From NCBI GenBank assembly GCA_014380605.1, contig JACMJO010000250.1, positions 1-14,983 of the forward strand: DNA of 14,983 bases. The letters are read 5' to 3'. The notes beneath the pieces are model-generated. The model worked only from the letters and a program-made list of their open reading frames with translations, made no database searches and was not told where the DNA came from. This document shows positions 6,080 through 12,439 of this stretch, piece after piece. A program made the position numbers and the translations under genes. The stretch comes from Fimbriimonadaceae bacterium. GTDB taxonomy: Bacteria > Armatimonadota > Fimbriimonadia > Fimbriimonadales > Fimbriimonadaceae. The number at the start of each line of letters is the position of its first letter. The first letter of the stretch is position 1.

Positions 6080-6153
6080 CAGCAACAGTTACAGTTGGGG
6101 CAGTTGCACGGACAGGTGCAGCCGCCTTCGCAGCATAGACAGTTAGTTGGCAT
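6079..6153 (-). CDS. Metallothionein-like Cys-rich peptide, 24 aa
   Basis: ATG 6153 to TGA 6079 encodes 24 residues with 10 cysteines, at positions 5, 7, 8, 12, 14, 16, 18, 21, 23 and 24 (CxCC, CxCxCxC, CxCC), plus two Gly, no aromatic residue and little charge. Such density is seen in metal-thiolate cluster peptides (metallothioneins binding Cu(I), Zn, Cd or similar). A strong GGAGG sits 9 nt upstream at 6163-6167, inside the ArsR reading frame. The ATG overlaps the last 11 nt of the ArsR gene, and the stop overlaps the next ATG as TGATG. That double coupling and the regulator link argue for real translation. The likely job is to sequester the metal sensed by the ArsR protein. No specific metallothionein family is recognised. 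Confidence 0.75.
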   Translation of the reverse strand: MPTNCLCCEGGCTCPCNCPNCNCC

Positions 6154-6529
6154 GGATAAGGTCCTCCGTTAAGTTAGGGTTAGAAAATCCGACGACGCAG
6201 CACCCATCCACCCGAAGGCGGATTCGGCTCTGGAGACGCGAATTGTCGGCGTCGATCGCGTCGCTGTTAGGCTGAAAATGGTCGAAAGCCATCCGTACCG
6301 CGGGCCTGGCTTCCTCATCGATACTGTAGATAATCCAAGTTCGCCGCTTCTCCGTCTTGACGACGCCTGCATTGCGCAGAATCTGAAGGTGGCTGGATAG
6401 GCTGGATTGGCTCACCGCCAATGCATCCACCATCTCGCACACGCAAAGCTCGGACTGGAGCAGAGCGCTAAGAATCCGCACCCGCGTGGGGTCGGCCAAG
6501 GCTTTTCCAAAGGCAACGATCTCAGTCAT
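6143..6529 (-). CDS. ArsR/SmtB-family metalloregulatory repressor
   Basis: A 128-aa winged-helix repressor that would leave its operator when it binds a metal ion. ALADPTRVRILSALLQ (10-25) and the recognition helix SQSSLSSHLQILRNAG (40-55) are classic ArsR, followed by the wing KTEKRRTWIIYSID. The ELCVCEM segment carries C29-x-C31 at the alpha-3 metal site, as in As(III)/thiophilic-metal sensors (ELCVCDLC in enteric ArsR). The third Cys of that motif is absent, and a C-terminal Cys110-Cys111 pair may complete the site. ATG 6529 is preceded by an inverted repeat and a TATAAT box, so autorepression is likely. The stop overlaps the Cys-rich peptide gene. Which metal it senses cannot be read; As(III), Cu(I), Cd and similar soft ions are the candidates. 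Confidence 0.9.
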   Translation of the reverse strand: MTEIVAFGKALADPTRVRILSALLQSELCVCEMVDALAVSQSSLSSHLQILRNAGVVKTEKRRTWIIYSIDEEARPAVRMAFDHFQPNSDAIDADNSRLQSRIRLRVDGCCVVGFSNPNLTEDLIHAN

Positions 6530-6534
6530 ATCGG

Positions 6535-6559
6535 AATATCGAGAATCATTGATATTATA
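6535..6559 (-). promoter_or_regulatory. Promoter -10 and candidate ArsR operator
   Basis: The inverted repeat AATATC-N10-GATATT (6535-6556) lies 5 nt upstream of the ArsR ATG. A minus-strand TATAAT (6554-6559) overlaps its distal arm, so a bound repressor would block RNA polymerase. The -35 is not recognisable. Imperfect AT-rich dyads over the promoter are usual for ArsR/SmtB repressors; binding here is inferred. Confidence 0.5.
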
Positions 6560-6621
6560 GCCCGTGGCATGCGCGTCTCGGCCATGTCACCCGCTTTTCG
6601 CCTCAATCGTCAAAAAACTAG

Positions 6622-6651
6622 TTGACAAAACCGTGTTTCAAGACCTTATAG
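6622..6651 (+). promoter_or_regulatory. Sigma-70-type promoter, TTGACA-N18-TTATAG
   Basis: A perfect -35 TTGACA at 6622-6627 is followed after 18 nt by TTATAG (6646-6651); the alternative spacing N19 gives TATAGG. It faces ppa, about 390 nt away, so it would produce a long leader or a separate non-coding transcript. Confidence 0.45.
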
Positions 6652-6675
6652 GTATGAAGCAAACTCTCTGCAATT

Positions 6676-6702
6676 CTTTGCGGCAACCTTTGCGTCTTTG
6701 CG
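6676..6702. repeat. Three CTTTGCG copies
   Basis: CTTTGCG occurs at 6676-6682, 6688-6694 and 6696-6702. On the other strand this reads as GCAAAGACGCAAAG, a simple intergenic string I associate with spacers of several environmental genomes (from memory, not searched). Confidence 0.45.
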
Positions 6703-6850
6703 CGAAAGCACTTCCTCAACCCCCATCGGTCCAATATGTCCTATCCGTACTATTTACAACTCCTCCGCTCCTCCGCTCCAGAACTGGTCCAAATTCACAA
6801 CCTAAAAACACTTATGCGCGAACACAGTAAAAAACGATACACCAAATCCC

Positions 6851-6949
6851 GGTTCAACTGAACCTAGAAAACCGGTCAAAACCAGATTCGAATTTGGTCG
6901 CAAATCCGTCGCGACCAGGTTCAAAACCCGTCGAGAAAAAACGCGACGG
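6851..6949 (+). promoter_or_regulatory. Cluster of small hairpins in the ppa leader
   Basis: Four dyads lie in about 100 nt: GGTTCA-AC-TGAACC (6851-6864), the near-palindrome CCAGATTCGAATTTGG (6882-6897), GGTCGC/GCGACC (6896-6916) and CCGTCG/CGACGG with a 10-nt A-rich loop (6928-6949). No known riboswitch is recognised. The fourth hairpin has no U-tract after it. It may be a structured leader or protein-binding sites. Confidence 0.35.
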
Positions 6950-7043
6950 AAGGACAAATACCTGGTGCCAAATCACCGCAACCTAATAATCGAAGGCATG
7001 GCCCCTTCCACCCGGTTGCTACAGGTACCCTTGAAGGCCAATC

Positions 7044-7553
7044 ATGTCACTGCTGGATGTCCCAATCGGCACAAAGGCCCCGGAAATCGTCAACACCATC
7101 ATCGAGATTCCCCGAGGCTCGACAAACAAGTACGAGGTGGACGCCAAAACGGGAGTCATCAAACTGGACCGGGTGCTTTTTTCTCCTTTGTTCTACCCAT
7201 TCGACTACGGCTACATCCCGCAAACTCACTACCTGGACGGCGACCCGCTGGACGTTTTGGTATTGCTGAGCCACCCCACTTTTCCAGGCTGCGTGATCGA
7301 GGCCAAACCGATCGGGGTTTTAGAGATGAGCGACGACAAGGGCCCGGACGAGAAGATCCTCTGCGTGGCCACCAAAGACCCTCGCTACGGCTATCGCGAC
7401 GACATGGACCGCGTCAACCCGCACACCCTGAAGGAGATCACCCATTTCTTTGAGGTCTACAAGCACCTGGAGGACAAGGCGGTCGAGGTCAAGGAATGGA
7501 AGGGGCGAGATTTGGCGTTGGAGCTGATTCGGAAGTATCGGACGGATTTGTGA
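7044..7553 (+). CDS. ppa: Soluble inorganic pyrophosphatase (family I)
   Basis: A 169-aa cytoplasmic enzyme that hydrolyses pyrophosphate to two phosphates with Mg2+, pulling biosynthetic reactions forward. The family I signature DGDPLDV is at 65-71, with EIPRGSTNKYE (21-31), FYPFDYGYIP (50-59) and DDKGPDEKI (97-105) carrying the other metal- and phosphate-binding residues. KDPRYGYRDD and the helix around LKEITHFFEVYKHLE complete a normal-length bacterial PPase. ATG 7044 follows GAAGG with about 6 nt spacing. The long upstream region has a promoter and hairpins. The stop falls in a 7-nt repeat, 9 nt from a convergent GNAT gene. Confidence 0.96.
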   Translation: MSLLDVPIGTKAPEIVNTIIEIPRGSTNKYEVDAKTGVIKLDRVLFSPLFYPFDYGYIPQTHYLDGDPLDVLVLLSHPTFPGCVIEAKPIGVLEMSDDKGPDEKILCVATKDPRYGYRDDMDRVNPHTLKEITHFFEVYKHLEDKAVEVKEWKGRDLALELIRKYRTDL

Positions 7554-7571
7554 GTTGAGAGTCTAGAGTTC
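7551..7571. repeat. 7-nt repeat spanning two convergent stop codons
   Basis: Three heptamers in a row (TGAGTTG, AGAGTCT, AGAGTTC). They contain the TGA of ppa (7551-7553) and, on the other strand, the TAG of the GNAT gene (7563-7565). Confidence 0.4.
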
Positions 7572-7994
7572 CTTCACCATCCGCCAATGCGGAACGGTGA
7601 CCTCTTCAAATTCATCGCCTTCCTTCGCATACTTGAGCCGCTCATAGAATGGAACGGCCGTGTCTCGGGCGCTAAGAACCATCCGCTTGTAGCCTCGATC
7701 CCGCGCCAGGCGCTCGGAGAAGATGACCAACTCGGTACCGATTCCCTTGCCCTGGATTTGGTCGTCCACCGCCACTTGCCGCATTTTGATATCCTCCGCG
7801 TTTTCGGGAGTCAACACAAGGCAGCCCACAAGCCGGGCGAGGTCGAACCCCGCAATGTGAAGGTCTCGGACCTCCTTTTCCAGGTCTTCAGGATCGAAAT
7901 CGAGGCCAAGAGGCGTGCGCAAGATGCGGCGTCGGAGTTGGATGGTTTCCCAGTATTCCGGGGAGCCATGTCGGACGGTTCGGATTTTGAGCAC
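7563..7994 (-). CDS. GNAT-family N-acetyltransferase, ElaA-like
   Basis: A 143-aa GNAT. The acetyl-CoA loop is clear as RQVAVDDQIQGKGIGTEL (about residues 72-89), followed by ARDRGYKRMVLSARDTAVPFYERLKYAKEGDEF. The ending EVTVPHWRMVKEL matches the EEVxIPHxxM signature seen in ElaA/YjcF-like members. Substrate unknown. The start is GTG at 7994, because an in-frame TAG lies a few codons upstream. AAAGGGG about 12 nt upstream may be the Shine-Dalgarno site and borders a hairpin at 8011-8033. It lies downstream of topA in the same direction, 53 nt after its stop, and converges on ppa. Confidence 0.85.
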   Translation of the reverse strand: MLKIRTVRHGSPEYWETIQLRRRILRTPLGLDFDPEDLEKEVRDLHIAGFDLARLVGCLVLTPENAEDIKMRQVAVDDQIQGKGIGTELVIFSERLARDRGYKRMVLSARDTAVPFYERLKYAKEGDEFEEVTVPHWRMVKEL

Positions 7995-8010
7995 AGCGAA
8001 TTCTAGCCCC

Positions 8011-8033
8011 TTTCACCTAAGTGGTTAGTGAAA
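8011..8033 (-). terminator. Hairpin between topA and the GNAT gene
   Basis: TTTCACCTAA (8011-8020) pairs with TTAGTGAAA (8025-8033) around GTGG, with one bulge. There is no U-tract on either side, so termination is doubtful. On the leftward transcript its 3' arm abuts the GGGG of the GNAT gene's probable Shine-Dalgarno site, so it could modulate that gene's translation. Confidence 0.35.
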
Positions 8034-8047
8034 ACTTGAAGACTGAG

Positions 8048-10738
8048 CTACTTCCTTTTGGCGGCAGGTTTCTTCTTCGCCGGGGCTTTTCTTGCGGCGG
8101 GCTTCTTGGCGGCGCTCTTCTTCTTGACAAACCTGGTGGATGGGCCAGCCTCTCGCTTTCTGGCCAGAAGTTCGGCGGCTTCTTCTTGGGTCACCAAGGT
8201 TGGCTCTTTGCCTCTTGGGAGGGTAGCGTTGGTCTCTCCGTCAGTCACATAAGGGCCATATCTGCCCGCCAGAATCTTAACCTCGCCCGCCGCCCCTTCA
8301 ATTTGGCCAAAGACTTTGAGGGGTTCGACGGCTGCTCTGGCAGTGCGCTGAAATTTGGGCTGCTTGAGAATCTCCACCGCCGCATCAACTGAAAGGCTTA
8401 TCCCAGTCTTCCAGTCGTCCACATTGCGAATCTCTGGTCCGCTTTGGATATAGGGACCGTATTTGCCGATTCTGAACTCGATGGGAGCCTTGGTTTCCGG
8501 GTGGGCTCCAATGGTCTTGGGCAACTCGCAGAGCTGACCCAATTCTTCTTGGCTGAGGGAACGAGGGTCAGTGTTCGGGGGGAGGCTCACCCAGGTTGGC
8601 TTGACCTTGGCTTCGATCTCCTCGGGAGTGCGCTCGACTTCCAGATAGAATCCGGCGCGTTGCTTCAGTAGAAGATTACGACCCGTCTTGGGGTCCTTGC
8701 CGATGGATTCCGCGGCGGGCGCTTTCTGGTTGAAGAGTTCAAGCGCCTTCTCGACGGTCAGGTCGGCGGGGGCAAGATCCTCGGGGACGTTGGCGTACTT
8801 CTTGGCCGTGCCGTCGCCATGCTGGAGGAAGGAATCGCCTTCCTTGCCGTTGCGCACCAGGATCGGCTCGCCATTGTCGGGATGGACGCCAACCAGATAG
8901 GCAGGGTAGGGCAGGTCTTTCTTTCGCTCATCGACCGCGGTCTTGAGGCCTACTTTCGTGCCGGTGCCGAGGAAGAACTCCTTGAGATACTTCTTGGAGC
9001 TGACCTTGCCATTGGCAATCTCGTCCAGCTCGTCGTCCATGTTCCGGGTGAAATCGAGCTCCATGAACTCGGCAAACCCTTGCTCCAGAACAGACATGGT
9101 CAGGAACGCCTTGAAGGTTGGAACGAGTTGTTTGCCAGACTTGCGGACGTAGCCTCGGTCCAGGATCACGCTGATGATGCTGGCATAGGTGCTCGGACGG
9201 CCGATGCCTCGGCTTTCCAATTCCTTGATGAGGGTGGCTTCCGTGTATCGGGCGGGAGGCTTGGTTTCGTGCTCGGCAGGGTTGAGGGTTTCCAGCTTGA
9301 CCTCGAGTCCTTCCTTGAGTCGAGGGAGCTTGCGCTCGCCGGACTCTTTCTCAGCTTCCTCGTCGTCGAGGCCCTCGAGGTAGACCCGTCGGTAACCGTC
9401 GAAGAGGATTTGCTTGCCGCTGGCTCGGAAGGTGGTGTTTTCGACCGCAATTTCGACTTCAGTTCGGAGGACGTCGGCGTTCTTCATCTGGCAGGCGACC
9501 GTTCGTTTCCAAATGAGGTCGTATATTTTGAACTGGTCTTCCGTGAGAAACTTCTTGATCTCGCTGGGTTTGCGATAAGCGTCGGTTGGGCGAATCGCCT
9601 CGTGGGCCTCCTGGGCGTTCCGGACTTTGCTCGTGTACTGATTGGGCTTGCTCGGGAGGCAGTCGGCATAGTCTTTTTTGATCAGACCCCTCAGATTTTC
9701 CAGCGCGGAAGTGGACAGGGTAAGACTGTCGGTTCTCATGTAGGTGATGAGACCGATCTGTTCGCCGGAAATTGATACGCCTTCATAGAGGGACTGGGCA
9801 ATGCGCATGGTTCGATCAGCGCTGTAGCCGAACTTACGGTTTGCATCCTGTTGGAGCGTGGTCGTCATGAAGGGCGCGTAGGGCCGCTCTTGACCTTCGG
9901 TTTCGGTGAGTTTGGAGACCTTCCAGGGCTTGGCGACCTGGAGCTTTTTGGCGAGGGTTCCTGCCTGGTCCGAGTTGAGGAGAACCACCTCGTTGGCTTT
10001 GACTTTCAGCTGTCCTGTGGTGGAATCGAAGTCTGCGCCATTGGCGACCCGCTTGCCGTCGAGGGTCTTCAGTTCAGCTTCAAACGAGGTGCCTTCATAA
10101 GAGAGCTTAGCCTTGAGGTTCCAGTAGACGGCGCTGTGGAAGTCTCGCCTCTGCATTTCGCGCTCGACGATCAACTTCACGGCGGGGCTTTGGACTCGGC
10201 CGGCGCTCAGGTTTTTGGTGACTCGGGACCAGAGGACGGGAGAAAGGGTGTACCCGTAGAGACGATCCAAGATTCGGCGGGCTTCCTGGGCTTCCACGAG
10301 ACCTTCATCGATTTGGCGCGGATTGCTCAGAGCCTCGAGGATGGCGCTCTTCGTAATTTCGTGAAACGCAATACGGGAAACCTTGACTCCCTTGTTCGGC
10401 TTGAGCGTTTGGAGGAGGTGCCAAGAGATGGATTCGCCTTCGCGGTCTTCGTCAGTCGCGAGTATGAGTTCCTCTTTGCCTTTCATCGCCTGGCGAAGTT
10501 TGGCCACTTGCTGGGACTTTTCGGGAGGGACCTCGTAGATCGGTTCAAAGTTGTTATCGACGTCCACCGAATAGTCGGCCCACCACTTTTTGCGGTGCTC
10601 TTCGGGCAGGCCCTTGGCATTAGGCAGGAGATCTCGGATATGACCAATGCTGGCCTGCACCTCGTAGTCTGCCCCGAGGTAGCTGCCAATGGTTTTCGCC
10701 TTGGCGGGCGATTCCACGATTACCAACTTCTTAGCCAT
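8048..10738 (-). CDS. topA: DNA topoisomerase I (type IA)
   Basis: An 896-aa enzyme that relaxes negative supercoils by passing one strand through a transient 5'-phosphotyrosine break. The TOPRIM domain is at 1-about 140, with LVIVESPAKAKTI (catalytic Glu9) and TDEDREGE (95-102, Mg2+ binding). The active tyrosine is Y333 in GLITYMRTDS. ARYTEATLIKELESRGIGRPSTYASI marks the closing domain. Zinc-finger Cys4 modules, present in enteric TopA, are absent; instead there are topoisomerase C-terminal repeats (FRIGKYGPYIQSG; ILAGRYGPYVTDG with LPRGKEPTLVTQEEAAELL) and a tail of about 25 residues of Lys, Ala and Pro, as in actinobacterial/cyanobacterial-style enzymes. ATG 10738 gives the canonical MAKKLVIVES start; no strong Shine-Dalgarno site. 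It is divergent from the transglutaminase gene. Confidence 0.98.
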   Translation of the reverse strand: MAKKLVIVESPAKAKTIGSYLGADYEVQASIGHIRDLLPNAKGLPEEHRKKWWADYSVDVDNNFEPIYEVPPEKSQQVAKLRQAMKGKEELILATDEDREGESISWHLLQTLKPNKGVKVSRIAFHEITKSAILEALSNPRQIDEGLVEAQEARRILDRLYGYTLSPVLWSRVTKNLSAGRVQSPAVKLIVEREMQRRDFHSAVYWNLKAKLSYEGTSFEAELKTLDGKRVANGADFDSTTGQLKVKANEVVLLNSDQAGTLAKKLQVAKPWKVSKLTETEGQERPYAPFMTTTLQQDANRKFGYSADRTMRIAQSLYEGVSISGEQIGLITYMRTDSLTLSTSALENLRGLIKKDYADCLPSKPNQYTSKVRNAQEAHEAIRPTDAYRKPSEIKKFLTEDQFKIYDLIWKRTVACQMKNADVLRTEVEIAVENTTFRASGKQILFDGYRRVYLEGLDDEEAEKESGERKLPRLKEGLEVKLETLNPAEHETKPPARYTEATLIKELESRGIGRPSTYASIISVILDRGYVRKSGKQLVPTFKAFLTMSVLEQGFAEFMELDFTRNMDDELDEIANGKVSSKKYLKEFFLGTGTKVGLKTAVDERKKDLPYPAYLVGVHPDNGEPILVRNGKEGDSFLQHGDGTAKKYANVPEDLAPADLTVEKALELFNQKAPAAESIGKDPKTGRNLLLKQRAGFYLEVERTPEEIEAKVKPTWVSLPPNTDPRSLSQEELGQLCELPKTIGAHPETKAPIEFRIGKYGPYIQSGPEIRNVDDWKTGISLSVDAAVEILKQPKFQRTARAAVEPLKVFGQIEGAAGEVKILAGRYGPYVTDGETNATLPRGKEPTLVTQEEAAELLARKREAGPSTRFVKKKSAAKKPAARKAPAKKKPAAKRK

Positions 10739-10769
10739 GTTTCAAATTCGATCCAACTGACTGTACGCG

Positions 10770-10854
10770 CCCAATCCCAAGCCGTCGCATGATACGTGAA
10801 TTCGGCGGGTGCATCCTACCCTCATTAGTCGCTCTATGAACGCTTGGGATTGGG
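10770..10854. repeat. 13-bp perfect inverted repeat in the topA divergent spacer
   Basis: CCCAATCCCAAGC (10770-10782) and its exact complement GCTTGGGATTGGG (10842-10854), with 59 bp between. It lies in the 229-bp region between topA and the rightward transglutaminase gene and could bind a regulator at two sites. This is not a terminator geometry. Confidence 0.5.
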
Positions 10855-10949
10855 AGAGCGTTCTACTTGATATCGAAAAGACTCATTCTGACGGGCTCAT
10901 GATTGCTCGCGTGGAACGTCTTAACAGAAAGGTCCGCCTACTCGGCTAG
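10836..10949 (+). CDS. Possible 37-aa ORF ahead of the transglutaminase-like gene
   Basis: ATG 10836 to TAG 10947-10949 encodes 37 residues, starting MNAWDWESVLLDIEKTHSDG and ending in a basic helix (RVERLNRKVRLLG). It would end 18 nt before the next gene. It has no Shine-Dalgarno site, and its start overlaps an arm of the inverted repeat, so the region may instead be regulatory. No homologue recognised. Confidence 0.22.
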   Translation: MNAWDWESVLLDIEKTHSDGLMIARVERLNRKVRLLG

Positions 10950-10967
10950 ACTAAGAGCACCCACAGT

Positions 10968-12386
10968 ATGAAACGTATTTTTGTCACGCTTGCGCTGGCG
11001 TTGTCTTGTTTGGGCTTGGCCCAAGAGACCTTTTTGGGCTTGTACTTGCAAGGAAACAAGCTTGGATACTCAAGTTACAAACAGTCTGACGATCAACTTG
11101 AAGGTAAGCCGGTAAAACGCAACGACTCAAGAACGATCATCAATGCCGGCTTGCTTGGGGCAGCGATGCAGATGGAGATTCAAGCCGTGTCCTGGACCGA
11201 CGGTAACGGAAAGCCGATCAAGATGCGATTCGTAACGTCGAGCGCGGGCCGGTCCCAGACGGTGGATGCTTTGTTCAAGGGAAACCAGGTTCTGTTAGAC
11301 ATCGTGAACAACGGCGCCCTGTCTAAGAAAACCCTCACGATCCCGGCAGGCGGGCAGATCATCGACGATCCGCTGACACCGATCGTCAGCGGGGGATTCT
11401 CGGTTGGGACAAGCAAGACTTTTTACATCCTCGACCCAACAACGGCAACGCTGATCAAGAACGAAGTCCAGCTCAAGGGTCCAGCCGAGGCAACGGTGAA
11501 GGGCAAGAAGGTATCGGCTATCCGCGTTGACGTGCTCGACCCGCGTGCCAACACGACGATTTACCTCTCTTCAAAAGGGGATTTGATCAAGGGTGAAGGT
11601 CCGATGGGAATCGAGATGATCCCCGAATCCAAGGAAGAGGCGATGGGCGAAACCAGCGCGCCTGGATATCGACCGTCGATCGACCTAGCGTTAATCACCA
11701 GCATCAAGACCGACAAACCGATCAAGGAGCCCGGCAAACTTGGCTTCCTGAAGATGAGAATCACAGGTCGGAAGCTATCCAGGATTCCCAACGACACTCA
11801 CCAGGCGGTGGTTGGATCGGGCGAGAAGTGGCAGGTGACCGTACACCCTCAACGACTAACCGCCTCGCCGGGAGCTACGATTGTGCAAGCCCGCGCTTCG
11901 AAACCAGGCTGGAACAAGCCAAGCCACCTCATTCCGAGCGATTCCGACGAATTCAAAAAGCTGTCGGCACAAATCGTAGCCGGTGAGACGAACGCCAAAA
12001 AGGCGGCTTTGAAGATCAAAGCCTACGTTCAAAAGCAGATGAGCCCTAACGCGGGGATCGGGGTCCTGCGCGAAGCGGGCGAGATACTCAAAACCAAAGA
12101 AGGCGTCTGCCGCGACTATGCCATTCTCACGGCGACAATTATGCGGGCGGCGGGTATTCCGACTCGCTTGGCAAGCGGTTTGGTGAACTGGGATGGTAAC
12201 TTCTACTATCACGCCTGGGTTGAAATCTGGGATGGCAAGAGATGGCTCGGAATGGACTCTACAACGCCCGAACCCCAGATATCAGCCGCGCATGTCAAGC
12301 TCAGCGATGGCAACGTCGAAGAAGCCTTTACATTCACTTTTCTGGATAAGGTGAAGATCGAGGTTTTGGAGGCAAGGCGCTGGTAG
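10968..12386 (+). CDS. Secreted transglutaminase-like protein
   Basis: A 472-aa protein with a clear signal peptide (MKRIFVTLALALSCLGLAQ). Residues about 20-320 are beta-rich with no named domain. Residues about 330-440 are a transglutaminase-like (papain-fold) core with the full triad: Cys381 in KEGVCRDYA, His415 in YYHAWVEIW and Asp430 in GMDSTTPEP. Bacterial members act as proteases, amidases or cross-linkers in the envelope; the substrate is not predictable. The N-terminal region (ETFLGLYLQGNKLGYSSYKQ) resembles the part found before such cores in other bacterial proteins. ATG 10968 gives the signal peptide directly; the Shine-Dalgarno site is poor. A short GAGAAGG/CCTTCTC hairpin follows the gene before yacL. 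Confidence 0.85.
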   Translation: MKRIFVTLALALSCLGLAQETFLGLYLQGNKLGYSSYKQSDDQLEGKPVKRNDSRTIINAGLLGAAMQMEIQAVSWTDGNGKPIKMRFVTSSAGRSQTVDALFKGNQVLLDIVNNGALSKKTLTIPAGGQIIDDPLTPIVSGGFSVGTSKTFYILDPTTATLIKNEVQLKGPAEATVKGKKVSAIRVDVLDPRANTTIYLSSKGDLIKGEGPMGIEMIPESKEEAMGETSAPGYRPSIDLALITSIKTDKPIKEPGKLGFLKMRITGRKLSRIPNDTHQAVVGSGEKWQVTVHPQRLTASPGATIVQARASKPGWNKPSHLIPSDSDEFKKLSAQIVAGETNAKKAALKIKAYVQKQMSPNAGIGVLREAGEILKTKEGVCRDYAILTATIMRAAGIPTRLASGLVNWDGNFYYHAWVEIWDGKRWLGMDSTTPEPQISAAHVKLSDGNVEEAFTFTFLDKVKIEVLEARRW

Positions 12387-12400
12387 ACCCCAATCCTGAC

Positions 12401-12416
12401 GAGAAGGTTCCTTCTC
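12401..12416. terminator. Short GC hairpin after the transglutaminase-like gene
   Basis: GAGAAGGTTCCTTCTC is self-complementary (stem of 6 with a GTTC loop), 15 nt after the stop and 24 nt before the next start. No T-tract follows, so it is a weak terminator candidate or an mRNA processing structure. Confidence 0.3.
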
Positions 12417-12439
12417 AAGTACACTGAAAGATTAGTTCT

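Larger units (their letters stand above)
6560..7043. other. Non-coding region between the arsR promoter and ppa
   Basis: About 480 nt with no convincing gene. It holds a TTGACA promoter (6622-6651), three CTTTGCG copies (6676-6702), an 8-nt repeat CTCCTCCG near 6765-6785, and a set of small hairpins (6851-6949). An 88-codon open frame crosses it (6564-6830), but it merely translates the simple repeats. Confidence 0.6.

Noticed and set aside
6564..6830. 88-codon plus-strand frame between arsR and ppa
   Set aside because: It overlaps the promoter region and mostly translates CTTTGCG and CTCCTCCG repeats; no sign of selection for protein.
8819..9775. Long plus-strand frames opposite topA (also 9851-10792)
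   Set aside because: Antisense shadows of a well-defined topoisomerase; products are low-quality and lack starts with ribosome sites.
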